Shown: positions 44,195 through 54,274 of the stretch, piece by piece | Numbering within the stretch: position 1 is the stretch's first letter | Layout of the letters: each line of letters starts with the position of its first letter | Notes under the pieces: model-generated | What the model was told of the DNA's origin: nothing | The model's input: only the letters and a program-made list of their open reading frames with translations | The model's database searches: none | Program-made: the position numbers and the translations under genes | NCBI GenBank assembly: GCA_902363665.1 | Contig: CABJAW010000007.1 | Coordinates: 157,168 to 221,167 of the forward strand | Direction: 5' to 3' | Source: Lachnospiraceae bacterium | Lineage (GTDB): Bacteria; Bacillota; Clostridia; Lachnospirales; Lachnospiraceae | Length of the DNA: 64,000 nt

Positions 44195-46033
44195 ATGTGT
44201 GGAATTGTAGGATACACTGGCGATGAACAGGCGGCCCCGATCTTACTGGACGGCCTCTCCAAACTGGAATACCGAGGCTATGATTCAGCCGGACTCGCGG
44301 TGCGCGACGGCAGTGCAGATGCAGAAGTAATCAAAGCCAAAGGAAGACTGAAGGTACTCCGGGAGAAGACAAACGAGGGAGCATCCGTAAAAGGCACCTG
44401 CGGTATCGGTCATACAAGATGGGCGACACACGGCGAACCGTCCGAGAAGAATGCACATCCGCATATCAGCGACGACGGAAACATCGTGGCAGTCCACAAT
44501 GGAATCATCGAAAACTACCAGGAATTAAAAGATAAGCTGACACGCAAAGGCTACCATTTCTACTCCGATACCGACACCGAAGTAGCTGTGAAGCTGGTGG
44601 ACTATTATTATAAGAAGTACGAAGGCACACCGGTCGACGCGATCAACCATTCAATGGTCCGTATCCGCGGCTCCTATGCGATGGCAATGATGTTCCACGA
44701 TTATCCGGGAGAGATCTACGTGGCACGAAAAGACAGTCCGATGATTCTCGGCACAGGGGACGGGGCATCCTACATCGCATCCGACGTGCCGGCGATCCTG
44801 AAATACACCAGAAATGTCTACTACATCGGCAATCTTGAGATGGCACGTGTCCGCAAGGATGGAATCACTTTCTTTAATCTCGACGGTGAAGAGATCCAGA
44901 AAGAGCCGAAAACGATCGAGTGGGACGCAGAGGCAGCCGAAAAAGCCGGATATGAGCATTTCATGATGAAAGAGATCCACGAGCAGCCGCGTGCGGTCGA
45001 GGATACCCTGAATTCCGTATTAAAAGATGGCGCGTTTGATTTAAGTGCGATCGGTCTGACCGACGAGGAGATCCAGGCTGCCAGCCAGATCTACATCGTG
45101 GCCTGCGGCTCCGCTTATCATGTCGGCATGGCAGCACAGTACGTGATCGAGGATCTGGTGCGCATCCCGGTGCGCGTGGAGCTGGCATCCGAGTTCCGTT
45201 ACCGCCGCCCGCTTCTTGATCCGAACGGACTGGTTATCATCATCAGTCAGTCCGGAGAAACGGCAGACAGCCTGGCGGCACTGAGAGAGGCAAAGGCACT
45301 TGGGGTAAAGACACTGGCAATCGTAAATGTGGTCGGCTCTTCGATTGCAAGAGAGGCAGACAACGTCTTCTACACACTGGCAGGGCCGGAGATCTCTGTG
45401 GCAACGACGAAGGCATACAGCACACAGCTGATGGCAGCTTATGTACTGGCGATCCAGTTTGCATTAGTAAAAGGAACGATCACGGAAGAGCAGTACAGAG
45501 GCTACATCACAGAACTGCAGACGATCCCGGATAAAATCCGCAAGATCATTGAGGACAAAGAGCGGATCCAGTGGTTCGCAGCCAAGCAGGCAAACGCAAA
45601 GGACGTCTTCTTCGTGGGAAGAGGCATCGACTATGCGATCTGCCTTGAAGGCAGCCTGAAAATGAAAGAGATCAGCTACATCCACTCCGAAGCCTACGCG
45701 GCAGGTGAACTGAAGCACGGCACGATTAGCCTGATCGAGGACGGCACGCTGGTCATCGGTGTGCTGACGCAGCAGGAGCTCTACGAAAAGACCGTCAGCA
45801 ACATGGTCGAGTGCAAGAGCCGCGGAGCCTATCTGATGGGACTGACCACGTACGGCAATTATAATATCGAAGATACCGCCGATTTCGTGACCTACATCCC
45901 GCGGACCGATCCGCATTTTGCCACCTCACTGGCTGTGATCCCGCTGCAGCTGATGGGATACTACGTATCCGTGGCAAAAGGACTGGACGTCGACAAGCCG
46001 CGCAACCTCGCCAAGAGCGTGACCGTGGAGTAA
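44195..46033 (+). CDS. glmS: Glutamine-fructose-6-phosphate aminotransferase
   Basis: A 612-residue GlmS that makes glucosamine-6-P from fructose-6-P and glutamine, feeding UDP-GlcNAc synthesis. The start at 44195 is fixed by MCGIVGYTG: Cys2 is the catalytic thiol after Met removal, and an AAGGAAGGAG site precedes it. The glutaminase domain has RGYDSAGLAV, GIGHTRWATHGEPSEKNAHPH and YSDTDTEV. Two SIS domains follow, with CGSAYHVGMAAQYVIE, ISQSGETADSLAAL and VATTKAYSTQ, and the C-terminal tail ends KPRNLAKSVTVE. It opens the polysaccharide locus, supplying amino-sugar precursor. Confidence 0.97.
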   Translation: MCGIVGYTGDEQAAPILLDGLSKLEYRGYDSAGLAVRDGSADAEVIKAKGRLKVLREKTNEGASVKGTCGIGHTRWATHGEPSEKNAHPHISDDGNIVAVHNGIIENYQELKDKLTRKGYHFYSDTDTEVAVKLVDYYYKKYEGTPVDAINHSMVRIRGSYAMAMMFHDYPGEIYVARKDSPMILGTGDGASYIASDVPAILKYTRNVYYIGNLEMARVRKDGITFFNLDGEEIQKEPKTIEWDAEAAEKAGYEHFMMKEIHEQPRAVEDTLNSVLKDGAFDLSAIGLTDEEIQAASQIYIVACGSAYHVGMAAQYVIEDLVRIPVRVELASEFRYRRPLLDPNGLVIIISQSGETADSLAALREAKALGVKTLAIVNVVGSSIAREADNVFYTLAGPEISVATTKAYSTQLMAAYVLAIQFALVKGTITEEQYRGYITELQTIPDKIRKIIEDKERIQWFAAKQANAKDVFFVGRGIDYAICLEGSLKMKEISYIHSEAYAAGELKHGTISLIEDGTLVIGVLTQQELYEKTVSNMVECKSRGAYLMGLTTYGNYNIEDTADFVTYIPRTDPHFATSLAVIPLQLMGYYVSVAKGLDVDKPRNLAKSVTVE

Positions 46034-46074
46034 AGGATAACAGAAGAATTCGAAGAAGAAATAAGAAGAGAAAA

Positions 46075-48048
46075 ATGAAGGAAGAACATCATACAATGAA
46101 AAAAACAAAGAAACTGGAACACTGGAAAATCATCGCAGCCTATCTTGTGATCTATGACATCATCGCAGTCAACGCCTCTTATCTTTTTGGGCTGCTGCTG
46201 CGCTTTGATTTACACTACAGCGCGATCCCAAAAGAAGACCTCTCCGCGTTTTTTAAATTCGCACCATTCTACACCGTATTCTGTCTGGTCATCTTTTACG
46301 TGCTGAAGCTGTACAACAGCCTGTGGCGCTTCGCCAGCTTCAGCGAGCTGAACCACATCCTGGTAGCCAATGTGATCGCATTTCTGTTTCACATCACCGG
46401 AATGACGATATTCTGCAGGCGTATGCCGGTGTCCTACTACGTGATCGGAGCAGTGACGCAGATCATCCTGACGACCGGTATCCGGTTTGCATACCGATAT
46501 ATCAATCTTATGAGGAAACACCGCGAGCAGATGGCAGACCACCAGCAGCGTAACGTCATGGTGATCGGAGCCGGAGCAGCAGGCCAGATGATCCTCAAAG
46601 AACTGAAAAATACAGAGGAGATCAAGCTGAAACCGTGCTGTGTGATTGATGACAATTCCAACAAATGGGGACGATTGATCGAGGGCGTGCCGATCGTCGG
46701 CGGAAGAGAAGATATCATTGCTTCCGTACAAAAGTATCACATTGAGGAGATCTTATTTGCGATCCCAACCGCATCCGCACAGACGCGCAGCGAGATCCTG
46801 AATATCTGCAAAGAGACAAACTGTGACCTGAAGCGTCTGCCGGGCATGTATCAGCTGGCAAACGGAGAAGTCTCCTTAAGTAAGATGAAGCCGGTAGCCG
46901 TCGAGGATCTGCTCGGCAGAGATCCGATCCGCGTCAACATGGACGAGATCTTTCAGTACATCCAGGGCAAACGCATCCTCGTCACCGGCGGAGGCGGATC
47001 AATCGGAAGTGAGCTCTGCCGCCAGATCGCTGCACATAATCCGGCGCACCTGGTCATCTTCGATGTCTATGAGAACAACGCTTATGACATTCAGCTGGAG
47101 CTGAAAAAGAAATACCCGGACATGAAGCTCGATGTCATCATCGGATCGGTCCGCGATTCCAGAAAGATTTTCAAGGTCTTCGAGACTTACCGCCCGCAGA
47201 TCGTCTACCACGCGGCAGCTCACAAGCACGTACCGCTGATGGAGGACAGCCCGTGTGAGGCAATCAAAAATAATGCGATCGGCACCTACAAGACAGCCTA
47301 CGCGGCAATGGTATACGGTACCGAGCGTTTCGTCCTGATCAGTACCGACAAGGCGGTCAACCCGACGAACATCATGGGCGCATCGAAGCGCCTCTGCGAG
47401 ATGGTCATTCAGGCCTTTGACCACAAGATCAAAGAAGGCAAGGCAGACGAGATCCCGCAGCTGTTCACCCACTGGATGGACAGCCGGATACATAACGAAG
47501 AGACGACAGAAGCACTGAAGCGTGCAAAAACTGAGTTCGTGGCAGTCCGCTTCGGAAACGTACTCGGAAGCAACGGATCCGTCATCCCGCTTTTCAAGAA
47601 GCAGATCGAGGCAGGCGGTCCAGTCACCGTCACCCATCCGGACATCATCCGCTATTTCATGACAATTCCGGAGGCAGTCAGCCTCGTCCTTCAGGCAGGC
47701 ACGTACGCACACGGCGGCGAGATCTTCGTGCTCGACATGGGCGCACCGGTCAAGATCGACACCCTGGCCCGCAACCTGATCCGTATGTCCGGCCACAAAC
47801 CGGATGAGGACATCAAGATCGTCTACACCGGCCTTCGCCCGGGCGAGAAGCTCTACGAGGAGAAGCTGATGGCAGAAGAAGGGCTGAAGCGCACCGAGAA
47901 CGATCTGATCCACATCGGCTGCCCAATCCCGTTTGACACAGATGAATTTCTCGGAGAGCTCGATGAGCTGATGGAAGCAGCCTACAAAAACCGCGATGAC
48001 ATCCGTGAGCGGGTACAGAAGGTCGTGACGACGTATCATCCGGCGTAA
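46075..48048 (+). CDS. Nucleotide-sugar 4,6-dehydratase, membrane-bound (PglF/CapD-like)
   Basis: A 657-residue protein of the polysaccharide-biosynthesis CapD/WbpM/PglF family. Four membrane helices occupy about residues 15-130, followed by a Rossmann-type CoA-binding-like domain (VMVIGAGAAGQMILKEL) and a catalytic SDR domain (ILVTGGGGSIGSELCRQIA). The usual tyrosine of YxxxK appears replaced in the STDKAVNPTNIMGASKRLCE segment (methionine), as in this family. It converts UDP-GlcNAc to the 4-keto-6-deoxy form. ATG 46075 is used; ATG 46096 with AAGGAAG upstream is equally possible. Confidence 0.88.
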   Translation: MKEEHHTMKKTKKLEHWKIIAAYLVIYDIIAVNASYLFGLLLRFDLHYSAIPKEDLSAFFKFAPFYTVFCLVIFYVLKLYNSLWRFASFSELNHILVANVIAFLFHITGMTIFCRRMPVSYYVIGAVTQIILTTGIRFAYRYINLMRKHREQMADHQQRNVMVIGAGAAGQMILKELKNTEEIKLKPCCVIDDNSNKWGRLIEGVPIVGGREDIIASVQKYHIEEILFAIPTASAQTRSEILNICKETNCDLKRLPGMYQLANGEVSLSKMKPVAVEDLLGRDPIRVNMDEIFQYIQGKRILVTGGGGSIGSELCRQIAAHNPAHLVIFDVYENNAYDIQLELKKKYPDMKLDVIIGSVRDSRKIFKVFETYRPQIVYHAAAHKHVPLMEDSPCEAIKNNAIGTYKTAYAAMVYGTERFVLISTDKAVNPTNIMGASKRLCEMVIQAFDHKIKEGKADEIPQLFTHWMDSRIHNEETTEALKRAKTEFVAVRFGNVLGSNGSVIPLFKKQIEAGGPVTVTHPDIIRYFMTIPEAVSLVLQAGTYAHGGEIFVLDMGAPVKIDTLARNLIRMSGHKPDEDIKIVYTGLRPGEKLYEEKLMAEEGLKRTENDLIHIGCPIPFDTDEFLGELDELMEAAYKNRDDIRERVQKVVTTYHPA

Positions 48049-48229
48049 AAGTGACGGAAATGTGAAGAAGTGTTTGACAGAAAATAGCACGAGAGATAGA
48101 ATAAAAGCGAAAAAAAGAACAGAGCAGGCGGCTGCAGGAAAGGGCAGCTGCCTGCGAGAAGTTCTGGTATGTGAACAGAGCGTCAGAGGACGGGGCTTTG
48201 TTCAGATGGCAGAAAACAAGGAGCAGAGT

Positions 48230-48733
48230 ATGAAATCAATATTAATACTGGGCGCTGGCGGTCACGGGAGAGTTGTGGCAGAGACAGCAGAAGCCTGCGG
48301 GTATGAAAAAATTTCATTTTTAGACGATCACAGCGAGACAGCAATCGGAAAGATCGGAGAACTGCAGCAATTTGTAAAAGATTATGAATTTGCATTTGTG
48401 GGAATCGGAAACAATCGGCTGCGTGGAGAATTACAGAAATGCCTGGAGAAAGCGGGCTATAAAGTTCCGACATTGATTCATCCTGCCGCATATATCAGTA
48501 AAACGGCAGAGATTGGTGTGGGAACGATTGTGGAACCAAAGGCGATCGTAAATGCGGGAACGGTTGTTGGAACAGGATGTATTATTTCAGTTGGTGCAAT
48601 CGTGGATCATGACGTAGTGCTTGGAACCAATGTGCATGTCAATGCAGGAGCAATTGTCAATGCAGGTGCTGCGGTAGAGAGCTGCCGAAAGCTGGAAGCC
48701 GGAGAAGTGGTATTTGGATACGGAAGTAAATAA
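48230..48733 (+). CDS. NeuD/PglD-like sugar O- or N-acetyltransferase
   Basis: A 167-residue acyltransferase. It has a short N-terminal Rossmann-like segment (KSILILGAGGHGRVVAETAE) that binds the sugar nucleotide, and a left-handed beta-helix with hexapeptide repeats (ISKTAEIGVGTIVEPKAIV, NAGTVVGTG). The histidine in AIVDHDVVLG is the expected catalytic base. Start 48230 has AAGGAG upstream; a longer frame to 48062 lacks family character. It likely acetylates a 4-amino sugar or a glycan residue made in this locus. PglD follows PglF in bacillosamine pathways, but an aminotransferase is not seen here. Confidence 0.85.
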   Translation: MKSILILGAGGHGRVVAETAEACGYEKISFLDDHSETAIGKIGELQQFVKDYEFAFVGIGNNRLRGELQKCLEKAGYKVPTLIHPAAYISKTAEIGVGTIVEPKAIVNAGTVVGTGCIISVGAIVDHDVVLGTNVHVNAGAIVNAGAAVESCRKLEAGEVVFGYGSK

Positions 48734-48769
48734 AGAGATATACGAAAAAGAGATAAAGGGGAACAGAGA

Positions 48770-51706
48770 ATGTCGTTTGATAAGAAAAAACTTGTAAAAA
48801 TCATAAAGACTACTGCGATGGCAATGGCGGTTGCATTTGCCGGTTTATGTTTTATCAGCAAAAAGAAAAAAAGTGCAACGGTATATGAGAATGAGCCGGA
48901 GCAAAAGAACCCGTTAGAGGGGAAAAAAGTCGTTTTTGTAGAAGATGAGAGTGAGCCGGAAAATGCAGACGGAGCAAGAGGCCATTTGGAAGCAGTCGGT
49001 GATTCTGATTATAGACCAGGATTTTACGAGAAATGTATTAAGCGGGCGTTGGATGTAATCCTTTCCTTTGGCGGACTGGTAGTCCTTTCACCAATTTATG
49101 CAGGAATCGCGCTTGCAATCGTAATCGACGATCCGGGGCCGGTGCTGTTCACGCAGAAACGTATGGGACAGAATAAGAAGTATTTCAAATTGCATAAATT
49201 CAGAAGTATGAAGATGTCTACCCCACATGATGTGCCGACCCATATGCTGGATAATCCAGAGCAGTACATCACAAGAGTAGGCAAATTCCTGCGTGCACAC
49301 AGTCTGGATGAGCTTCCGCAGATCTGGGATATTTTTGTAGGGAATATGTCTGTAATCGGACCGCGTCCGGGTCTCTGGAATCAGGACATTCTGACCGCAG
49401 AGCGAGATAAATATAATGCAAATGATGTAAAACCAGGACTTACCGGATGGGCACAGATCAACGGAAGAGATGAACTTGAAATTCCGGTGAAAGCAAAACT
49501 CGACGGTGAGTATGTGAAAAAGATGGGGCCGCTGATGGATCTGAAGTGCTTTTTAGGAAGCGTAGGAGTGTTTGCACATGATGATTCAGTGGTAGAAGGC
49601 GGAACTGGAGAGATGAAGAAAGCAGTTGGACGCCATTACACAGATGGTAAAACAGCAGAAGAATTAATTGGCCATATTGGATTTGGCGAACCAGTTGAAG
49701 TAGATACAGAAACGAAGAAAAAAGTGCTTATTACTGGCGCTGGTTCTTATATAGGGGAAACATTTCGTGCTTATGCAGCGGAGCATTATCCGGCACTCGA
49801 AATTGATGCAGTTGACATGCTGGATGCGTCCTGGCGTGAAAAAGATTTTTCAGAATATGATATTGTTTATCATGTGGCGGGAATTGCACATGCAGATGTT
49901 GGAAATGTAGACGAAGCAACAAAAGCGAAATATTATGCAGTAAATACAGACCTTGCAGTTGAAGTTTGCGAAAAGGCAAAAGCAGAGGGCGTAAAAGAAT
50001 TTGTATTTATGTCATCTATGATTGTTTACGGTGATTCAGCACCTTATGGAAAAAAGAAAGTAGTTGATGAACATACAGTTCCAAAAGCTGCAAATTTCTA
50101 TGGCGATTCCAAGCTGCAGGCAGATGTAGCTGTAAGAGGCTTGGCGGATGATGACTTTAAAGTAATTGTACTTCGCCCGCCGATGATCTATGGGAAAGGA
50201 AGCAAGGGAAATTATCCGACCTTGGCAAAGCTTGCAAAAAAACTTCCGGTATTTCCAAATGTAGACAATGAACGCAGCATGCTCCATATTAACAATTTGT
50301 GTGAGTTTCTGTGCCAGATTATGCTGGTAAAGGAAGTAAAAGAGAATGCAATCGTACTGATTCCGCAGAATGGAGAATGGACAAAAACCAGCGAGATGGT
50401 GAAAGAGATTGGAGAAGTGTCTGGCAAGAAGGTAAGACTGGTTGGCGGAATTATGAAGCCTGCGGTTTGGATTGGGGGAAAGGTACCAGGAAAGATTGGC
50501 GGGATGGTAAATAAGGCGTTTGGAAATTCGGTATATAAACATGAAATAAGTTTATATAGTGGAGTCGACTATCAAAATATTTCTTTAAAAGAGAGTATTA
50601 AAATGACAGAAAGTAATAGTGAAAAAAAAAAGGTTCTTTTTTTAGTGAATCATGATGTAGTTATTTACAATTTTCGACTTGAATTAGTAGAAAGGCTTTT
50701 GGATGATGGATACGAAGTACACATTTCATCACCTTATGGAGAACGGATTGACGAGTTGAAAGAACTTGGTGCTATTTTCCACGAGATTAATATGGATCGG
50801 CATGGAATGAATCCTATCAGTGAAGGAAAGCTTCTTCTAAATTATAGAAAATTGCTTGCAGAAGTGAAACCAGATATTATCTTGGGATATACCATAAAAC
50901 CTAATATTTATGGAGCTATGGCAGCAAGTGAAAAGAATATTCCATTTGTTGCAAACATTACAGGGCTTGGAACAGCAGTCGAAAATCCTGGAATGAGTCA
51001 GAAATTAATGGTACTCCTTTATAAAATTGCGTTTAGAAAAGTTCAAAAAGTGTTTTTTCAAAATAAGGAAAATCAACAATTTTTTATTGCCCACAACATT
51101 GCAATAGGAAAACAAGGCTTACTTCCAGGCTCTGGTGTAAATTTGACCAGATTTGCAGTTGAGGATTATCCGAAAGATGATATTGTAAGGTTTGCATTTA
51201 TCAGCAGAATTATGAAAGAAAAAGGAATTGACCAATATTTGGATGCAGCTAAATTTATCAAAGAAAAGTATCCAAATACAGAGTTTCATGTATGCGGTTT
51301 TTGTGAAAAAGAGTATGAAGGAAAGTTGAATGAATATAACGATAATGGGACGGTGATCTATCATGGAATGATTCATGATGTTGCAGGATTTTTAGAGAAC
51401 ATGAATTGTGTGGTTCATCCAACATATTATCCAGAGGGACTTTCAAATGTACTTTTGGAGGCTTCAGCTTGTGGAAGACCAATTATTACGACAGATCGCT
51501 CAGGGTGTAGGGAAGTTGTCGATGATGGAATAAATGGGTATATGATTCCACAAAAGAATAGTGAAAAGCTTATTGAAGCCATTGATAGATTTATGAATTT
51601 AAGTTATGAGGAAAAAAGGGGTATGGGCTTGGCGGCAAGAAAGAAGGTTGAGGAGAACTTTGATAGGTCGATTGTCGTAGAAGCATATATGAGAGAAATA
51701 AAGTGA
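48770..51706 (+). CDS. Three-domain fusion: sugar-1-phosphate transferase, NAD epimerase, GT4 glycosyltransferase
   Basis: One 978-residue frame covers three functions. Residues about 10-300 form a bacterial sugar transferase that starts lipid-linked repeat-unit synthesis: an N-terminal helix, a second helix (ILSFGGLVVLSPIYAGIALAI), KLHKFRSMK, LRAHSLDELPQ and SVIGPRPG. Residues about 316-608 are an SDR epimerase (VLITGAGSYIGETF; NFYGDSKLQAD). Residues 612-978 are a GT-B glycosyltransferase (LFLVNHDVVIYNFRLELVERL; PTYYPEGLSNVLLEASACG). Met612 (ATG 50603) looks like an original start of the third part, and a run of ten A follows it at 50622-50631. Base composition turns AT-rich here, so the third part may have been joined secondarily. 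Confidence 0.85.
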   Translation: MSFDKKKLVKIIKTTAMAMAVAFAGLCFISKKKKSATVYENEPEQKNPLEGKKVVFVEDESEPENADGARGHLEAVGDSDYRPGFYEKCIKRALDVILSFGGLVVLSPIYAGIALAIVIDDPGPVLFTQKRMGQNKKYFKLHKFRSMKMSTPHDVPTHMLDNPEQYITRVGKFLRAHSLDELPQIWDIFVGNMSVIGPRPGLWNQDILTAERDKYNANDVKPGLTGWAQINGRDELEIPVKAKLDGEYVKKMGPLMDLKCFLGSVGVFAHDDSVVEGGTGEMKKAVGRHYTDGKTAEELIGHIGFGEPVEVDTETKKKVLITGAGSYIGETFRAYAAEHYPALEIDAVDMLDASWREKDFSEYDIVYHVAGIAHADVGNVDEATKAKYYAVNTDLAVEVCEKAKAEGVKEFVFMSSMIVYGDSAPYGKKKVVDEHTVPKAANFYGDSKLQADVAVRGLADDDFKVIVLRPPMIYGKGSKGNYPTLAKLAKKLPVFPNVDNERSMLHINNLCEFLCQIMLVKEVKENAIVLIPQNGEWTKTSEMVKEIGEVSGKKVRLVGGIMKPAVWIGGKVPGKIGGMVNKAFGNSVYKHEISLYSGVDYQNISLKESIKMTESNSEKKKVLFLVNHDVVIYNFRLELVERLLDDGYEVHISSPYGERIDELKELGAIFHEINMDRHGMNPISEGKLLLNYRKLLAEVKPDIILGYTIKPNIYGAMAASEKNIPFVANITGLGTAVENPGMSQKLMVLLYKIAFRKVQKVFFQNKENQQFFIAHNIAIGKQGLLPGSGVNLTRFAVEDYPKDDIVRFAFISRIMKEKGIDQYLDAAKFIKEKYPNTEFHVCGFCEKEYEGKLNEYNDNGTVIYHGMIHDVAGFLENMNCVVHPTYYPEGLSNVLLEASACGRPIITTDRSGCREVVDDGINGYMIPQKNSEKLIEAIDRFMNLSYEEKRGMGLAARKKVEENFDRSIVVEAYMREIK

Positions 51707-51763
51707 AAATATTTTTTGACTGAGAATGTGTTGATAAATAAATGTATGAAAGAGATGACTAAT

Positions 51764-52855
51764 ATGATTAGAATTTTGCAAGTTGTAGGTGGACTTAATA
51801 CTGGAGGAGCTGAAAATTTGTTAATGAGTATTTATCGAGCAATCGATAGAAATGAAATTCAATTTGATATTATAAAACATTCAAAGATGCCACAATTTTT
51901 TGATGATGAGATTCGCAGACTTGGCGGATGTATTTACTCTTGCCCTCAGTACAAAGGATGGAATCATATGCAGTATGTCAAATGGTGGGAGGAGTTTTTT
52001 GCTAAACATACTGAGTACCGAATAATACATAGTCATATAAGAAGTACGGCCTCTATATTTTTAAAGATAGCTAGTAAGCATGGATTAGTTACAATAGCGC
52101 ATAGTCATAACACTTCTAATGGGAAAGGTATTTCTTCTTTTGCGAAACAATATTTACAGAAATCTTTAGCAAAAAATGTTGATTTTCGATTTGCGTGTTC
52201 TGAAGAATCTGGAAAATGGTTATTTGGAGAGAATTATGATTTTACTATAATAAAAAATGGTATTGATTTAAGAAGATTTACATTCTCAGAAGAAGCTAGG
52301 AAAAATGTAAGAAAAGAATTGAAAATATCTGATGATGAAATTTTAGTTGGCCATATAGGCAGATTAAATACTCAAAAGAACCATTTATTCTTATTAGATA
52401 TATTTGATGAAATATACAAACATAATTCAAAAGCGAAATTGATTATGTTGGGAGAAGGGCCTTTAGAGGCGGAGATATTAGAAAAAAGGGAATCTCTTCA
52501 AAGCAAAAACGCGATTCAATATTTAGGGGTTAAAGGAAATACACAAGACTATTATAGCGCAATGGACTGTTTTGTATTACCATCATTATGGGAGGGATTA
52601 CCAGTTGCGTTGGTTGAGGCACAGGCTGAAGGTTTGCCGTGTTTTGTATCAAATACTATTACAAATGAGGTGAAATTATCTGATGAGTTGCATTATCTTC
52701 CGATTAATTTAGGAACTGGAATTTGGAAAGATACAATTTTGGCAAATGATTTAAAACGTTATGATGCTAAAAATCGTATAATTGAGGCAGGATTTGATAT
52801 TAATGACACCGCTGAAAAATTATCTCAATTTTATTTGATAGAAGCAAAAAAATAA
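51764..52855 (+). CDS. GT4 family glycosyltransferase
   Basis: About 363 residues. The N-terminal domain has ILQVVGGLNTGGAENLLMSIYRAI, a hallmark of EpsF-like GT4 enzymes, and a CSEESGKWLFG segment. The C-terminal domain has VGHIGRLNTQKNHLFLLDIF, LIMLGEGPLEAEI and VLPSLWEGLPVALVEAQAEGLP with the conserved acidic E-x7-E. It transfers a sugar to the growing repeat unit on the inner membrane face. ATG 51764 is chosen for the conserved N-terminus; the frame is open to a TTG at 51716. Confidence 0.88.
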   Translation: MIRILQVVGGLNTGGAENLLMSIYRAIDRNEIQFDIIKHSKMPQFFDDEIRRLGGCIYSCPQYKGWNHMQYVKWWEEFFAKHTEYRIIHSHIRSTASIFLKIASKHGLVTIAHSHNTSNGKGISSFAKQYLQKSLAKNVDFRFACSEESGKWLFGENYDFTIIKNGIDLRRFTFSEEARKNVRKELKISDDEILVGHIGRLNTQKNHLFLLDIFDEIYKHNSKAKLIMLGEGPLEAEILEKRESLQSKNAIQYLGVKGNTQDYYSAMDCFVLPSLWEGLPVALVEAQAEGLPCFVSNTITNEVKLSDELHYLPINLGTGIWKDTILANDLKRYDAKNRIIEAGFDINDTAEKLSQFYLIEAKK

Positions 52856-52895
52856 CGGAATAGAAAGACTGTAAAAGGGAGAAAAATTAGGGGAG

Positions 52896-54257
52896 ATGAA
52901 AGAACTACATAAGAAAAATAAAAGGAAAAAATTATTTAATTTGGTGATGTTAGTTTTGTGTTATCTGTTTATCTTTTTACTTTTTAAACCAACATTTGGA
53001 ATAATGTTAATGACATTAGGATGTTTCACAGCCATGTTTATTTTAAATGTAAATTATGCTGTTGGAATTGTTGTGACTCTCTATTTTTTAGTTCCTTCTG
53101 ATTTTTTGGCGTACATGTTTGTTGCTTCTCCATTTGGAAATTTGCCATTATATATAATTTTTATGACTTTTTTCATATGTATTGGCTGTGTGAAAAGCTT
53201 ATTGAAAAGAAAAAAATGTGTAGTAGGGAAAAATGAATTTTTTGTGTTTAGTTCTCTGATTTTGCTTTTTATTTTACAAATGTTAAATTTTGTACTTAGG
53301 CAAAATACCGAAATTTTGTCTAATAGTGTTAAGTTTTTTTTCCAAACTTTTGGAATGCTGTTGTTGGTTAAAGTACAAAACCTTTCAGATAATGATCGTT
53401 ATAACATATACTTATATATATTAATACTAATTTTTGCCACAATTGGGGTTGCGATTGCTGAGATGTTTTTTGATTTAAACATCTATGATATTTATGGAAG
53501 TGCGGATTATTCAGAACAGTACAATTGGGCTATGTCAAGTGGATTGTCATGGAGAGCAAAGTCTACATTTGTTAATCCATTGGTTTATGGCTCTACAATG
53601 GTTATGTGTTTACCTGTCATAGATTTTCTAAGAAAAAGAAGTAATAAAGTGCTATTTATATTAGGGAGTATTGTTATATTAGTAATAGGAATGGCATTAT
53701 CCGGAAGTAGATCAGCAATAATTATCTCATGTGTATTTATAATTTATTATATATGGACTTCGAATATAAAACAAAAATTAACCTTAGTAATACCATGTAT
53801 TATTATAGCCTTTGTTATGGTATCGAATTTGGATAATACTCTTATTTTGAATAGATTTCTACATTTAAGTGGTTCGGGTTCTGTTTCACATAGATTAGAG
53901 TCCTATAAAATCTTTGGTGATATATTTATGAATAATCCCTTTATTGGAACCGGTTTAGGGAATTCATATAAAATATTACAAAAATATGTAGGCAATGCTT
54001 TTTTAACAAATACATTTGATAATGCCTTTATGGATTATTCGATGGCAGTTGGTGGAATAGGGTTTATGTTAACGATTATTTCGGTAGTTAATGCTTTGAA
54101 ATTTATTCAAAAAAAGAATTTAAAAACATCAATCTTAGCGGTGGATATATTTGTTTTACTATCATTTTTCTTAAATACAACTAAATATCAATCAATTTGG
54201 GGATTATTATGGATTTATATTGCTGTTGATATGTATGCAAACACCCAAAGCAAATAA
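52896..54257 (+). CDS. O-antigen/capsule polymerase (Wzy-like)
   Basis: A 453-residue integral membrane protein with about 12 hydrophobic segments and a large loop between helices in the second half. That loop carries the short MALSGSRSAIIISC motif and the later NPFIGTGLGNSY, both typical of O-antigen ligase/polymerase proteins. Wzy joins repeat units outside the membrane. Sequence conservation in this family is low, so the call rests on topology, the two motifs and the adjacent flippase and transferases. Strongly AT-rich. Confidence 0.8.
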   Translation: MKELHKKNKRKKLFNLVMLVLCYLFIFLLFKPTFGIMLMTLGCFTAMFILNVNYAVGIVVTLYFLVPSDFLAYMFVASPFGNLPLYIIFMTFFICIGCVKSLLKRKKCVVGKNEFFVFSSLILLFILQMLNFVLRQNTEILSNSVKFFFQTFGMLLLVKVQNLSDNDRYNIYLYILILIFATIGVAIAEMFFDLNIYDIYGSADYSEQYNWAMSSGLSWRAKSTFVNPLVYGSTMVMCLPVIDFLRKRSNKVLFILGSIVILVIGMALSGSRSAIIISCVFIIYYIWTSNIKQKLTLVIPCIIIAFVMVSNLDNTLILNRFLHLSGSGSVSHRLESYKIFGDIFMNNPFIGTGLGNSYKILQKYVGNAFLTNTFDNAFMDYSMAVGGIGFMLTIISVVNALKFIQKKNLKTSILAVDIFVLLSFFLNTTKYQSIWGLLWIYIAVDMYANTQSK

Positions 54258-54274
54258 GGGAGGTACTTAAATTA

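Noticed and set aside
46999..48090. 363-codon minus-strand frame inside the dehydratase gene
   Set aside because: Opposite strand of a clearly conserved enzyme; no ribosome site and no recognisable domain.
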